Shown here: positions 16,315 to 25,958 of the stretch, piece after piece | How positions within the stretch are numbered: position 1 is the stretch's first letter | How the letters are laid out: each line of letters begins with the position of its first letter | NCBI RefSeq assembly: GCF_036227405.1 | Contig: NZ_CP109473.1 | Coordinates: 3,844,001-3,908,000 of the forward strand | Length of the DNA: 64,000 nt | Direction: 5' to 3' | Source: Streptomyces sp. NBC_01460 | GTDB lineage: Bacteria > Actinomycetota > Actinomycetes > Streptomycetales > Streptomycetaceae | Program-made: the position numbers and the translations under genes | Notes under the pieces: model-generated | Seen by the model: only the letters and a program-made list of their open reading frames with translations | Told to the model about the DNA's origin: nothing | Databases searched by the model: none

Positions 16315-18785
16315 CTACGGCCCTGCGCTCCATGCGGACCCGCTGGGTCACCTTCATCGGCTCCTTCGTCGCCCTCGCCCTGGGTGTCGGGCTCATCGCC
16401 ATGACCGGCCTGGCCCTGGCCGCGACCTTCGACGCACCGGAGCACGCACCGGAACGCTTCGCCGGGGCGCCGGTCGTGGTGGCGCCGTCGGACACCCTCC
16501 GGGTCACCACCCCCGTCGGGGAGCGGACGGCCCGGCTCACCGATCCCCGCCCGGTCCCGGAAGCCCTGGCCGACGGGCTCTCCGCGCTGGGACGCACGGC
16601 CGAGGACCGCTCCTTCGCCGTCGGCCTGGCCGGCACGGAGGCCGTCGGACATCCCTGGTCCGTCGCCGGCGAAGCCCCGTACCGCCTCACCTCGGGCCGT
16701 GCTCCGGGCGCGGCCGGTGAGGTCGTCGTGACGGAGGACGCCGCGGCGGGCCTCCGGGCCGGTGCCCGCATCCGCATCACCACCCCGGGCACCGCCGGGG
16801 GAACGGGCACCCGGACGGTCGTCGGCACCGTGGCGGGCACGGGGTCGGAGACGGCGGTGTTCTTCGACGACGCCGAGGCCGCCCGCCTCCACCCGGCCGT
16901 CGACGCGGTGGCCGTGCACGCCGGAGCGGACGCCGTGCGGCAGCTGACCGGGCGGTTCCCGGGCATGAGCGTGCTCACCGGCGACGCCCGGCACCGGGCC
17001 GACCCCGATCCCGACCGGGACAGCGAGGCGTTGACGGCCGTCAACGCCCTGCTCGGCACGGCGGCCGGCATCACCGGCTTCGTCTCGGTCTTCGTCGTCG
17101 CCTCGACGTTCTCCTTCGCGGTGTCCCAGCGCCGAAGGGAGTTCGGGCTGCTCCGCACGGCGGGCGCCACACCGGGCCAGGTGCGGCGCACCGTCGTCGT
17201 CGAGGCCCTCGTGATCGGTGCCCTCGCATCGGCCGCCGGCTGCCTGCTCGGCCGGGCCGCGGCACCCCTGCTGGCCCGCCGGCTGGTCGACGAGGGGTTC
17301 GCCCCGGCCTGGTTCGCCGTCGGCGACGCGACCTGGCCGCTGCACACCGCCTTCTGGGCCGGGCTCTTCGTCGCCCTCGCCGGGGTCGCCGTCTCCTCCC
17401 ACCGGGCGGGCCGGATCCGGCCCGTGGAGGCGCTCCGTGACGCCGCCGTCGACACCGGAGGGATCCCGCTGAGCCGCCTCCTGACGGGCGCCGCCGTCCT
17501 GCTGACCGGGCTGGGGCTGCTGGGCTGGTCCCTGGCGACCGACCCCGGGGACGTGCTGAAGCGGAAGACGTACATCCTCCAGCCCATGTGGATCATCGTC
17601 GGCGTCGCGCTGCTCGCACCGCTCCTGGCACGGCCGCTGACACGGCTGCTCACCTGGCTGCCCGCCCGGCTCCCCGGCGCCACCGGCCTGCTGGCCCGGC
17701 AGAACGCGTCCACGAGCACCGGCCGTACCGCCGCGGTCGCCGCCCCGGTCCTGATCACCGTCGCGCTGGCGGGCTCGCTGCTCGGCACGGTGGCCACGAT
17801 CAACGAGGGCAAGGCCGCCGAGGCGGCGGCCACCGTCTCGGGCGTGGACTACGTGGCCGGCGGGGACGGCCCGCTGGACCCCCGCTTCGTGGAGCGCGTG
17901 CGGAGCGTTCCCGGAACGGTGACCAGTGCCTCCCGCTCCACCGGGGTCACCGTCCTCGAAGAGGGCACCGCGCTCATCTCCTCGGAGGCACGGGCGGCCG
18001 AGCCCGCGGCCCTGGCGGCGACCGCCCGTCTGCCCCTCGTCGCCGGCCGGATCAGCGACCTGGACGACGATTCCGTCATCGTCAACGAGGAGTGGGAGAC
18101 GCGGGCGGTGGGCCGCCGCGTGAGCGTCTGGCTGGGCGACGGCCGCACGGTGTCGCTCCGCGTCGCGGCCGTGATGCGGACCGGCACCGGGAGCAACGGG
18201 GTCTACGTGACCCCGTCGAACGCGGCCGGCGCCGAGATCGACCGTGTCGACGTGAAACTCCTCGACGGAGCGGATCCTTCGGCCGTCCGCGCCCTCCTGG
18301 AGAAGGCGGGACGCGACACGGACACCCCGGTGATGACGAGGGAGGCCTGGGTCGAGGCGCACCACCCGAGCACCGGCGGCAACACCCGGGCGGGCCTGCT
18401 GCTCATCCTCGGCATCGCCCTGCTGTACACGGGGATCGCCCTGGCGAACACCCTGGTCATGGCCACCTCGGACCGGGTCCGCGACCTGGCGGTGCTCCGG
18501 CTCACCGGTGCAACGAAGGCCCAGGTGCTCCGGCTGGTGGCGGTCGAGGCGCTGCTGGTGGTCGCGGTGGGAGCGGTCCTGGGAGGAGCGGTGGCCGGAG
18601 TGAACCTGCTGGGGGTGAAGGGCGCCCTGGAGCTCCTCGCGGTGAGCTCCCCGGTGTCCGTCCCCTGGGCGGGCGTCGGCGCGGTCCTGGCCGCGTGTGC
18701 CGCGGCGGCAGCGCTCTCCGCGGTGCTCCCCGCGCTCGCCGCCCTGCGCACGCGGCCCGTCGAGCTGGCGGGCACCCGCGAGTGA
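16308..18785 (+). CDS. FtsX-like ABC transporter permease
   Basis: An 825-residue permease made of two similar halves. Each has an N-terminal helix, a large extracellular domain and a three-helix FtsX block (about residues 255-395 and 710-820) containing RRREFGLLRTAGATPGQVRR and VRDLAVLRLTGATKAQVLR, the coupling-helix motif. It pairs with the ATPase through a GTGCTGA overlap (GTG 16308, upstream stop 16312-16314). With the divergent two-component pair it looks like a cell-envelope stress or antimicrobial-peptide detection and export module. The substrate is unknown. Confidence 0.92.
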   Translation: MLTTALRSMRTRWVTFIGSFVALALGVGLIAMTGLALAATFDAPEHAPERFAGAPVVVAPSDTLRVTTPVGERTARLTDPRPVPEALADGLSALGRTAEDRSFAVGLAGTEAVGHPWSVAGEAPYRLTSGRAPGAAGEVVVTEDAAAGLRAGARIRITTPGTAGGTGTRTVVGTVAGTGSETAVFFDDAEAARLHPAVDAVAVHAGADAVRQLTGRFPGMSVLTGDARHRADPDPDRDSEALTAVNALLGTAAGITGFVSVFVVASTFSFAVSQRRREFGLLRTAGATPGQVRRTVVVEALVIGALASAAGCLLGRAAAPLLARRLVDEGFAPAWFAVGDATWPLHTAFWAGLFVALAGVAVSSHRAGRIRPVEALRDAAVDTGGIPLSRLLTGAAVLLTGLGLLGWSLATDPGDVLKRKTYILQPMWIIVGVALLAPLLARPLTRLLTWLPARLPGATGLLARQNASTSTGRTAAVAAPVLITVALAGSLLGTVATINEGKAAEAAATVSGVDYVAGGDGPLDPRFVERVRSVPGTVTSASRSTGVTVLEEGTALISSEARAAEPAALAATARLPLVAGRISDLDDDSVIVNEEWETRAVGRRVSVWLGDGRTVSLRVAAVMRTGTGSNGVYVTPSNAAGAEIDRVDVKLLDGADPSAVRALLEKAGRDTDTPVMTREAWVEAHHPSTGGNTRAGLLLILGIALLYTGIALANTLVMATSDRVRDLAVLRLTGATKAQVLRLVAVEALLVVAVGAVLGGAVAGVNLLGVKGALELLAVSSPVSVPWAGVGAVLAACAAAAALSAVLPALAALRTRPVELAGTRE

Positions 18786-18873
18786 GACGGCGGGTCATGG
18801 GCCGGGCTCGTGCCCTCGACCCCCGGCCCTCCACGGGCCGGACTCATGACGCCGAACGGTCACGGGCTACGGG

Positions 18874-19770
18874 CTACGGGCTCGTCTCGTGACCCAGAAC
18901 CGGCTGCGGGCCCGTCTCGACCGGGAGTTCCGAGGGCAGGCCCCATTCGCTCCAGGACCCGTCGTACACGGACACCTCGCCGTACCCGGCGAGTTCGGCC
19001 CCCAGCGCCAGGACGCACGCCGTGACGCCCGACCCGCAGCTGACGACCAGCCGCTCCCGGCTCCCCGCCGACGCCTGGAACACGGCGCGGAGTTGCTCCG
19101 CCGGGAGCATCCGGCCGTCGCTCTGGAGCGCGCCGAAGGGAAGGTTCACCGCCCCCGGCATGTGGCCGCCGCGGAGCCCCGGCCGGGGCTCGGCCGCCGT
19201 ACCGGCGAACCGTTCACGGGAGCGCGCGTCGAGAACGGCCGCGCGCGGGTCGGCCAGGGCCTCCACGACCGCGTCGCTGCCGACCAGAGCCCCGGGGCGC
19301 GGGCGGGCCGTGAAGTCACCGGCCCGCCCGGCGTCTCCCGGCTCACGCTCCTCCACCGGGTACCCGCCCGCCTCCCAGGCGGGCAGTCCTCCGTCGAGCA
19401 CCGCGACGCGGTCGAAGCCCATCGCGCGGAGCATCCACCAGGCGCGGGCGCTGGAGTAGATCCCCGCGGTGTCGTAGACGACGACGGTGTCCGTGCCGTC
19501 CACGCCCAGGGCCCGCATCCGCTCCTCGAACTCCGCCGCCCCCGGCATCGTGTGCGGCAGCGGTACGGAGTGGTCGGACAGCGCGCCGTCGATGTCGAAG
19601 CGCCGGGCCCCCGGGATGCGCCGGCCGGCCGCGCGGTGCGCGCCCACCGAGGCGTCGAGGACCACGGTCCCCGGCCTCGTGAGCCACTCGGCGAGCAGGT
19701 CCGCGCCGACGAGCGGGCCGGGCAGGCCCCCCGCGTCGGCTGTGGTGTGTCCCCCGTGCTCGGTGGTCAT
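18874..19770 (-). CDS. Sulfurtransferase with two rhodanese domains (3-mercaptopyruvate/thiosulfate type)
   Basis: A 298-residue protein with tandem rhodanese domains. The N-terminal one (about 15-135) lacks a catalytic Cys but keeps HIPGARRFDID-like and VVVYDTAGIYSSARAWWMLR segments. The C-terminal one has the active loop CGSGVTACV with the persulfide-forming Cys and ends YDGSWSEWG. The CG[S/T]GVT loop is typical of mercaptopyruvate sulfurtransferases (SseA-like) and actinobacterial thiosulfate sulfurtransferases. ATG 19770 replaces a longer frame without support. It is the last chromosomal gene before the integrated element. Confidence 0.9.
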   Translation of the reverse strand: MTTEHGGHTTADAGGLPGPLVGADLLAEWLTRPGTVVLDASVGAHRAAGRRIPGARRFDIDGALSDHSVPLPHTMPGAAEFEERMRALGVDGTDTVVVYDTAGIYSSARAWWMLRAMGFDRVAVLDGGLPAWEAGGYPVEEREPGDAGRAGDFTARPRPGALVGSDAVVEALADPRAAVLDARSRERFAGTAAEPRPGLRGGHMPGAVNLPFGALQSDGRMLPAEQLRAVFQASAGSRERLVVSCGSGVTACVLALGAELAGYGEVSVYDGSWSEWGLPSELPVETGPQPVLGHETSP

Positions 19771-19890
19771 ACCGGCATCCCCCGTGTCGATGTGTTCCAC
19801 GTGCCCCTGCCCCGGCCGGCGCCTCACCGCACACGCCCCGTCCGACGCTCCCCACGAGGCCGACGGACGCGCTGCCACCGCCTGTCGGCC

Positions 19891-19931
19891 AAAAGCAAAA
19901 GCCCCAGGTCACGGCGAGTGAGTCCTGAGGC
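19891..19931 (-). terminator. Original tRNA-Thr terminator, left behind at the element's left end
   Basis: On the minus strand GCCTCAGG (19924-19931) pairs with CCTGGGGC (19901-19908) with one mismatch, followed by a T-rich run. The 26 bp at 19902-19927 are identical to 47049-47074, so the same terminator sequence exists on both sides of the element. Confidence 0.65.
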
Positions 19932-19938
19932 TTCCACA

Positions 19939-19981
19939 GAGCCGCCTTCGGGATTCGAACCCGAGACCTACGCATTACGAG
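19939..19981. other. attL: 3' part of tRNA-Thr (truncated tRNA copy)
   Basis: This stretch equals 47085-47127 base for base and covers the anticodon stem 3' side, T arm and acceptor 3' end of tRNA-Thr (minus strand). The 5' half of the tRNA is missing here: from 19982 the sequence diverges. It is the displaced original 3' end after integration. Confidence 0.9.
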
Positions 19982-20150
19982 GGCTTGCATGATCGTCCCG
20001 GGTGGTGCTGGACCGTGCCACGCGCTCTCGTTTTCGCTGGTCAGAAGCGTGCGGCCAAGACCTGCGTGCCGTCCGATCCATCCTGTGCCACCCCATCCGC
20101 TCACGCAGCGCTCCCGCAAATCCTTGTGGCGCGCTGCAAGCTGAGGTGCC

Positions 20151-20180
20151 TGTGGCGGGACGGACGCCCGTCCCACCACA
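20151..20180 (-). terminator. Stem-loop terminator after the restriction-like operon
   Basis: TGTGGCGGGACGG (20151-20163) pairs with CCGTCCCACCACA (20168-20180): 12 pairs, one mismatch, and a four-base loop. It lies 10 bp past the stop of the Res gene, at the end of the four-gene operon. There is no T-run. Confidence 0.7.
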
Positions 20181-20189
20181 GGGCATCTC

Positions 20190-23171
20190 TCATGCGGTGA
20201 ACGTCACGTGGCCCCAGACATCCGTCTGCTCGAAGGTGACATTGGTACCCAGGGCCTCGAAGTGTTTGCGCCCACACTTGATCTTTCCCAGCTCTTCCGG
20301 TCGGAGAAGGCTCTCCTGCTGGGTGCCCTTGGTCTCTATCACCAGGTAGAGGCGTTGCTCACCGTCGGGAAGGCGACGCACGATAGCCCAGTCCGGATTG
20401 TATGTGCCGAGCGGGGTGGGGACTTTGAACCAGGACGGGAGCTTGGCGTACACCTCGACGTCGCTCGCCGACTCCAGATCCTCGACGAACTTCCGCTCGG
20501 TCTCGGAATCGTAGCGAACTTCCTCGTAGACACTCTTCGCCGCAGGGGTCAGGTTCTTGCCGAGATAGCCGTGCAGCTCCTCGGTAAGGAAGAGCTCCTG
20601 GGCGTAGACGTCGCTCTCTCCGAGCTTGACGTACTTGATCCCGTCGACAAGCGCCGCACGCCGAGCCTCCGTGATTTTCTCGACGGCGAGGGACACAAAC
20701 TCCTGCGGGTTGCGCTGGAAATCCCGGAAGCGGCCACTCTCAGAAAGGATCCGATGGATGGTGCGTCGGGTCAGCTTGGTCTGCTCAGCCAGTTCGCCGA
20801 GGATATCTGGCAGCGGGATGTCTCCCTGGTCGACCAGTTGCGGAGCCGAGGTCGCTGCAGCGCCGGTTTCGATGCCACGCTCGCTTATGGCCAGCGTCGT
20901 TGATGTCCACACCATTCGAGCAGGCAGAATCTGACGGGCCTCCTTTAGAGCCCCCGCTGCGTCCGCGATCAGCTTCTCCGTGTCAAAGTCCACCCGGTAG
21001 GTGGTCCTCTGCTTGATGCGGTTCCACAGTTCGTGGAACTGCGGGTTCTCGAAGACCTGCTTACGGACCTTGACCGTGCGTCGTTCATCCCGGTCGTTGA
21101 TTGTGACACCCTTGGCGCGCTGCTGGAGCCGTTCCACCACTGCAGTCTCCAGGCCGACGAACTCTTCAGGCAGCGTGAACGTGTCTTCTGCGAGAGCCTG
21201 TTGGAGCAGCTGCATGTCGATCTTGCCGTTGCTCTGGATGTAACCGGCCTCCTGCAAAGCAGCGAAGAGCCGCTGCGAGCCCTCGCTGCCCAGGCGCTTT
21301 CCGTCACCGTCGGGAAGGAGGAGGCTGGAGAACTGATGCGGCTCGATTCGACCGAAGCTGACCTTGGCGTCCTGCTCGTACTCGGTCTGCAGAGAGGTGG
21401 CGAACTGCTCCAGGCTCTCAGTCGCAACGACCGTAAGGGTGTTTACGTCGAAGCCGTGGAGCCGCTGACCCTCCTGATTCACAGCGAGACGTAGACCGCG
21501 ACCGATGGTCTGCCGACGCTGCCGCTCGGTGCCCATCTCACGCAGGCTGCAAATCTGGAAGACGTTCGGGTTGTCCCAGCCCTCTCGAAGTGCCGAGTGG
21601 GAAAAGATGAACTTCACCGGCTCGTCAAGGCTAAGCAGGCGCTCCTTGTCCCGCATGATCAGGTCATACGCGCGCTCGGCGTCCGCACCGTCCTGGGCCG
21701 CTCCCTCCTTGATGTCCTTGGGCCTGCCCTTGGCGTCGCGAGCGAAATAGCCCTCGTGGACGGCGCTCGGCTCGGAGTCGAGATCCACCCCGCCGAAGAG
21801 GGTCGAGTAGCGGGGGTTGCGCTGGAGCCGCGCATACTCCTCTTCGAAGATCTTCGCGTACTCGCCCGGGACCGGAGCGCCATCCGAATCCTCGGCGCGG
21901 TAGCGGTCCACCCGGTCGATGAAGAACAAGCTCAGCACCTTGATGTCCCTGGAACGAAGCTCCAGTTCCCGATCAAGGTGCACTCGGATGGTCTTGTTGA
22001 TCAGATGCCGTGCCCGCTCGAGCACCGGGATGTCGCCGTAAGCCTCGCCTTCCCTGAGGTACTCGTCGATTCCGCCGCCATGGATCTGGATGAACCCCGG
22101 CTCACTCCTCCCACGGTTCTTCGTGACGTCGCCGACCAACAGGCCCTCGTAAACACGGTTGTCGGTGATCGCCCCAAGGTCACTTCCGGGGTTGACTCTC
22201 TGCGTCTGGCGCACGACGCGCCCGGACCTCATCACGTCGACTTCCACGGTCGCCGTGTAGTCGTTCTTGCGCGTGCTGACCTTCTCAAGGCGGATGTAGG
22301 GTCGGCCGTGCGCGTGCTCCACGGTACCGCCGGCCACCTCGATCTGCTTGACCAATCCCGCCTGGTAGGCGTCAATGGCGTCCAACTTGTAGACCATGTT
22401 GAACACGTCGACATGCGTCGCCGAATAGCGCAGGCTGAACAGCGGGGCCATCGTGCGCAGCGCCTGCCGACCCCGGCCCTGGGGACCGCCGTCCACGCTC
22501 TGCGGCTCGTCCACGATGAGGATCGGCCGCACCTGCTTGATCAGTTCGATCGGCGCCTCTCCACCGGTCCGCTCACTGGGCTGATAGATCTTCGCGGTCG
22601 CCTGCTTGTTGATCGCGGCGGCCGTCACAATCATCAGCTCGATGCTGGAGCTATAGGCGAAGTTCCTCACCTGGCCCAGCTGCGCCGAGTCGTAGGGGAA
22701 GTAGTGCAGCGGGGTGCCGTCGTAGAGGGCCTTGAAGTGGTCCTCCATGATCTGCAACGACTTGTAGACACCCTCCCTGATCGCCACGGACGGCACGACA
22801 ACAATGAACTTCGTGAAGCCGTAACGCTTGTTCAGCTCGTAGACCGTGCGCAGGTAGACATACGTCTTGCCGGTGCCAGTCTCCATCTCGATCGTGAAGT
22901 TCAGGTCGCGCTCGTCCGCCAGATCAGACAACGGGGAGAGCGGCAGACCATTACGCTCCTGGACCTCGTTCAGGTTCGCATGCACCTGATCAGGAAGAAT
23001 TCGCAGCCGGTTCCCGACGCCGGCCACGGGCGTGAACAGGTCGTCGTTGTCTCCGCTGACCGTGAACAGGCTGTGTCCGCTCTCCTGCCCGTGGAATAGA
23101 TCGCACACCGCATCCACGGCCGCCTTCTGATGCGGCAGCTCGGAATCGAAATGAAGCTTGGGCTTTTTCAT
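20190..23171 (-). CDS. res: Type III-like restriction subunit (Res): helicase plus PD-(D/E)XK nuclease
   Basis: A 993-residue protein. Superfamily 2 helicase motifs: Walker A METGTGKT (near residue 100), IVDEPQ in the DEAD position, LRYSATH, HSALREGWDNPNVFQ and QTIGRGLRL. The C-terminal nuclease carries YNPDWAIV and YLVIETKG, giving the PD...ExK catalytic set of type III Res proteins. It should translocate or switch on DNA with the neighbouring Mod and cut. ATG 23171 is chosen because GAGGGG lies eight bases upstream; a GTG at 23192 overlaps the mod stop but lacks a ribosome site. It is the last gene of a four-gene operon and is followed by a hairpin. Confidence 0.9.
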   Translation of the reverse strand: MKKPKLHFDSELPHQKAAVDAVCDLFHGQESGHSLFTVSGDNDDLFTPVAGVGNRLRILPDQVHANLNEVQERNGLPLSPLSDLADERDLNFTIEMETGTGKTYVYLRTVYELNKRYGFTKFIVVVPSVAIREGVYKSLQIMEDHFKALYDGTPLHYFPYDSAQLGQVRNFAYSSSIELMIVTAAAINKQATAKIYQPSERTGGEAPIELIKQVRPILIVDEPQSVDGGPQGRGRQALRTMAPLFSLRYSATHVDVFNMVYKLDAIDAYQAGLVKQIEVAGGTVEHAHGRPYIRLEKVSTRKNDYTATVEVDVMRSGRVVRQTQRVNPGSDLGAITDNRVYEGLLVGDVTKNRGRSEPGFIQIHGGGIDEYLREGEAYGDIPVLERARHLINKTIRVHLDRELELRSRDIKVLSLFFIDRVDRYRAEDSDGAPVPGEYAKIFEEEYARLQRNPRYSTLFGGVDLDSEPSAVHEGYFARDAKGRPKDIKEGAAQDGADAERAYDLIMRDKERLLSLDEPVKFIFSHSALREGWDNPNVFQICSLREMGTERQRRQTIGRGLRLAVNQEGQRLHGFDVNTLTVVATESLEQFATSLQTEYEQDAKVSFGRIEPHQFSSLLLPDGDGKRLGSEGSQRLFAALQEAGYIQSNGKIDMQLLQQALAEDTFTLPEEFVGLETAVVERLQQRAKGVTINDRDERRTVKVRKQVFENPQFHELWNRIKQRTTYRVDFDTEKLIADAAGALKEARQILPARMVWTSTTLAISERGIETGAAATSAPQLVDQGDIPLPDILGELAEQTKLTRRTIHRILSESGRFRDFQRNPQEFVSLAVEKITEARRAALVDGIKYVKLGESDVYAQELFLTEELHGYLGKNLTPAAKSVYEEVRYDSETERKFVEDLESASDVEVYAKLPSWFKVPTPLGTYNPDWAIVRRLPDGEQRLYLVIETKGTQQESLLRPEELGKIKCGRKHFEALGTNVTFEQTDVWGHVTFTA

Positions 23172-23188
23172 CTTGACGTCCCCTCGGC

Positions 23189-25096
23189 TCACAGGCTCTT
23201 CACGACGAAGGGGGACTCGTGCTGTTCGAGGATCGCCACGAGGTTCGCCTTGGCAATGTCGTCGCCGAAGGCTGCGTCCTTAAGGAAGACAGTCACGTCC
23301 GCCTCAGGTTGCAGCTCGTCACGCCAAGAAATGATGCCCTTGGCAATCTCCTCCGAATTACCTGCATTAATTGAACCGGAGGGGGGAAGGCAGGCGAAGA
23401 GTAGGCCCCCGCCAGTCGCGAATACCTGGGTGCCGGCAAACACGCGCGATTCCACGGACGAAGCGAGATCGAGTCCTTGACTCAGCAGCAGCTCGAAAAG
23501 CACGTCCCATTCCGCACGGTCTTCACGGATGTTATCGATCTGCTCGAACGCTTGCTGCTCAAAATCTTGCCGGGAGGTATCCCAACGAACAATATTTCCT
23601 GCACCCAGCGAGAATGACCGAAAACCGGTGTCCGCCGTACTCGAAGTGCTGGCGGCCGCTTGAGAGGACGACCGCAAACGAGCACGCGTGATGTCCGCAA
23701 TCGTGGCGAAGTCACCGAACCCCGTCGGCTCCGGAAGCTGGGCAAGAATAAAGCGGCGGTCTCCAGCACCCTCAGAGTTGGACTTCAGTACCGCCTCACC
23801 CGTCGATCCAGATCCCGCAAAGAAATCCATGACAATATCTCCCGGATTGCTACCGATGCGGATCAGTAGACGCAGGAGATCCACAGGCTTGGGTGTATCA
23901 AAGATGGACTTTCTCCCAAATAGCACCTCCAATTCTCGGGCGGCATGCTGATTAAATGGCATGTCCGGGAGGATTGAGGGGGTTGTCATACCATCTTTAG
24001 CCTCAGAGCGGTACAGTTTCCGCATAGGGGTGGTGGCTGTGCCATTAACACCCCAATAAAGTCGCCCATCAGCCTGCAGTCGCTCCATTTCTTCCTGCGA
24101 ATGGCGCCAACAAGTGCCTTCGCGAGGGTAGACCACCTCTCCCGTATGCGGGTTAGTTAGGCCATAGTGGAGTGAAGCAACGTCGCGTCCCCCTTTGGCA
24201 TTAGCCGTCGTGTCAATTTTACGGAAGGCGCCTCGCGGATCCGGGCCACCCGGCTCACGAAAAACCTGATACTGCGCATCTGCCTTGGCCGTGCGCGGCA
24301 TGAGGTTGAAACGCTCTTCGGCTAGTGTTCGTGTTGAATTAGGCGCCAACCCCTTCCCATACACCAGGATATGATCGTGCACGGAGCCGACAGTTCGATC
24401 GTTGGGGGCCCCATCACGCTTCCGCCAGATCAGGTCGATGACAAAGCAATCGCCACCGAAGATCTCATCGCAAATAAGGCGAAGGTTGGCCACCTCGGTG
24501 GAATCGATAAAGATGAAAATTGCACCGTCTTCGCTTAGGAGCTGTCGAGCGAGGAAAAGGCGGGGATACATCATGTCCAGCCAGGCGCTGTGGTAACGCC
24601 CAGAGGTCTCGGAGTTGCTGCTCAGCCGTGTTCCATCTACGCCAGTCTGGCCTGTGAGCTCAAGGTAGTTCTGGACGCCGTCCTGGAAGCTATCCGGGTA
24701 GATGAAATCCTTTCCGGTGTTGTATGGCGGGTCAATGACGATGAGCTTGACCTGGTTTGCATAGCTCTTTTGCAGGAGCTTCAGGACCTCAAGATTATCG
24801 CCCTCGATCATGACATTCTGGGTGCTGTCCCAGCTCAACGATTCATCCGGGCGCGGCATGAGGGTCGCTGTGCTCGGCTTGAGGGCAATGCGGCGGGCGT
24901 TGCGCTTGCCGAACCAGGTCAGCCCGAACTTCTCGTCGCCGTCATCGGCGGCGTCGCCAAGCAGCTCGCGCAGCGCTTCAAAGTCAACCTTGCCCTCTGT
25001 GAAGGCAGACGGGAAGATCTTCCGGAGCTGTTCGAGGTTCTCCGCCACGAGGTCCTTGGAGTGGGTCTCCGGGTCCCCCGGCTCAACCGTGTGCAT
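23189..25096 (-). CDS. mod: Type III-like adenine-specific DNA methyltransferase (Mod)
   Basis: A 635-residue beta-class N6-adenine methylase. The catalytic motif DPPYNTGKDF (about residue 123) precedes the SAM-binding motif MDFFAGSGSTGEAVL (about 415), and the region between holds the target recognition domain. The N-terminus LRKIFPSAFTEGKVDFEALR is typical of type III Mod and related proteins. ATG 25096 has AGGG five bases upstream; GTG 25123 is an alternative. GC content dips to about 50-52 percent over the middle (roughly 23.6-24.6 kb) against about 62-63 percent in res, suggesting a swapped or foreign recognition domain. It should protect host DNA and guide Res. Confidence 0.9.
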   Translation of the reverse strand: MHTVEPGDPETHSKDLVAENLEQLRKIFPSAFTEGKVDFEALRELLGDAADDGDEKFGLTWFGKRNARRIALKPSTATLMPRPDESLSWDSTQNVMIEGDNLEVLKLLQKSYANQVKLIVIDPPYNTGKDFIYPDSFQDGVQNYLELTGQTGVDGTRLSSNSETSGRYHSAWLDMMYPRLFLARQLLSEDGAIFIFIDSTEVANLRLICDEIFGGDCFVIDLIWRKRDGAPNDRTVGSVHDHILVYGKGLAPNSTRTLAEERFNLMPRTAKADAQYQVFREPGGPDPRGAFRKIDTTANAKGGRDVASLHYGLTNPHTGEVVYPREGTCWRHSQEEMERLQADGRLYWGVNGTATTPMRKLYRSEAKDGMTTPSILPDMPFNQHAARELEVLFGRKSIFDTPKPVDLLRLLIRIGSNPGDIVMDFFAGSGSTGEAVLKSNSEGAGDRRFILAQLPEPTGFGDFATIADITRARLRSSSQAAASTSSTADTGFRSFSLGAGNIVRWDTSRQDFEQQAFEQIDNIREDRAEWDVLFELLLSQGLDLASSVESRVFAGTQVFATGGGLLFACLPPSGSINAGNSEEIAKGIISWRDELQPEADVTVFLKDAAFGDDIAKANLVAILEQHESPFVVKSL

Positions 25097-25187
25097 CGTC
25101 ACCCTGATCGTCCCCTGCTTCACTACGGCACCGTCCGGCTCACCCGGTGCCCTCTTCTTGACCGTGCTCTTCGTACCTGCTGCGTTA

Positions 25188-25958
25188 CTACGCCAGACGC
25201 AACTTATCGTGCGCCGCTGACAAAGCGATCCTCTTCACCTTGATCTGATCCTGTAGCTCGATCCTGCGAGGGATCTGCTTCTCTTTCTTGATCTGGGTGA
25301 CCAGCTTGTTGATCTCTGCCTCGAGTCGGCTGCTCTCCGTCAGGGCAGTCAGCTGGGTCTGTGACGCATCCAAGGTGCCCGCGAGCGCAAACTCTCCGAT
25401 CGCCGCAGCGACACGCAAGGCAACCGTGGAGGCCAGCCAACCCTCGTAGACCGTGCTGAGGTCGCTGCGCGGTTGTCGGTCGAGCGGCAGCGCGCTCAGG
25501 AAAGCATCGCCCACCGGCGCGGGGACGTCTCCGACGGAAGCGGTCACAGGCGGACTGTCCAATGTGACCTCATCGTTCCGACCATGTGACATGCGCTTGA
25601 GTGCAACCGAAACACGGGGTCCGGACTCCTGTTCGCTAACGAGCAGGATCGGGTATGGCACGGCTCGATGGAGGAGTTCTTCCATGCGAGTGAGCTTGGT
25701 TCCGGTCCGGGCCCGCAGAGTCATGACGTGGAGCTCTGGAATGCGCCGACTGCCATCCGGGGCCGTGTACGCAGGGATTCCCACGGCATCAGGGCGTATC
25801 GCGGCGGCCCAGCGCAGGGTGTCGATGCCATCCTGCAGCAACCGCCGATCAGCGGCGCTGAAGTCGGAGTGCGCCTGCAACTGAGTCTTGGGCACCCGGA
25901 CATCCACAGCGCAGTCGGCAGGCAGCCCAAGAGCGTCGACCACGTCGTCCGGAGTCAT
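25188..25958 (-). CDS. DUF4391 domain-containing protein
   Basis: A 256-residue protein. The N-terminal segment VDVRVPKTQLQAHSDFSAAD, then TLRWAAAIRPDAVGIPAY, resembles DUF4391. The middle has a beta-rich part (VPYPILLVSEQESGPRVSVALKR), and the C-terminal 60 residues are a charged coiled coil (LEAEINKLVTQIKKEKQIPR). Function is unknown; such proteins occur between a helicase and a methylase in defence operons, perhaps as an adaptor. ATG 25958 overlaps the helicase stop (ATGA), and the methylase follows about 90 bp downstream. No catalytic motif is visible. Confidence 0.8.
   Translation of the reverse strand: MTPDDVVDALGLPADCAVDVRVPKTQLQAHSDFSAADRRLLQDGIDTLRWAAAIRPDAVGIPAYTAPDGSRRIPELHVMTLRARTGTKLTRMEELLHRAVPYPILLVSEQESGPRVSVALKRMSHGRNDEVTLDSPPVTASVGDVPAPVGDAFLSALPLDRQPRSDLSTVYEGWLASTVALRVAAAIGEFALAGTLDASQTQLTALTESSRLEAEINKLVTQIKKEKQIPRRIELQDQIKVKRIALSAAHDKLRLA

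Noticed and set aside
15579..18365. 928-codon minus-strand frame over the ABC transporter
   Set aside because: Shadow of the FtsX permease and ATPase genes, which carry real motifs on the plus strand.
19985..20200. 71-codon frame at the left end of the element
   Set aside because: Lies over the terminator and att border, with no motif or ribosome site.
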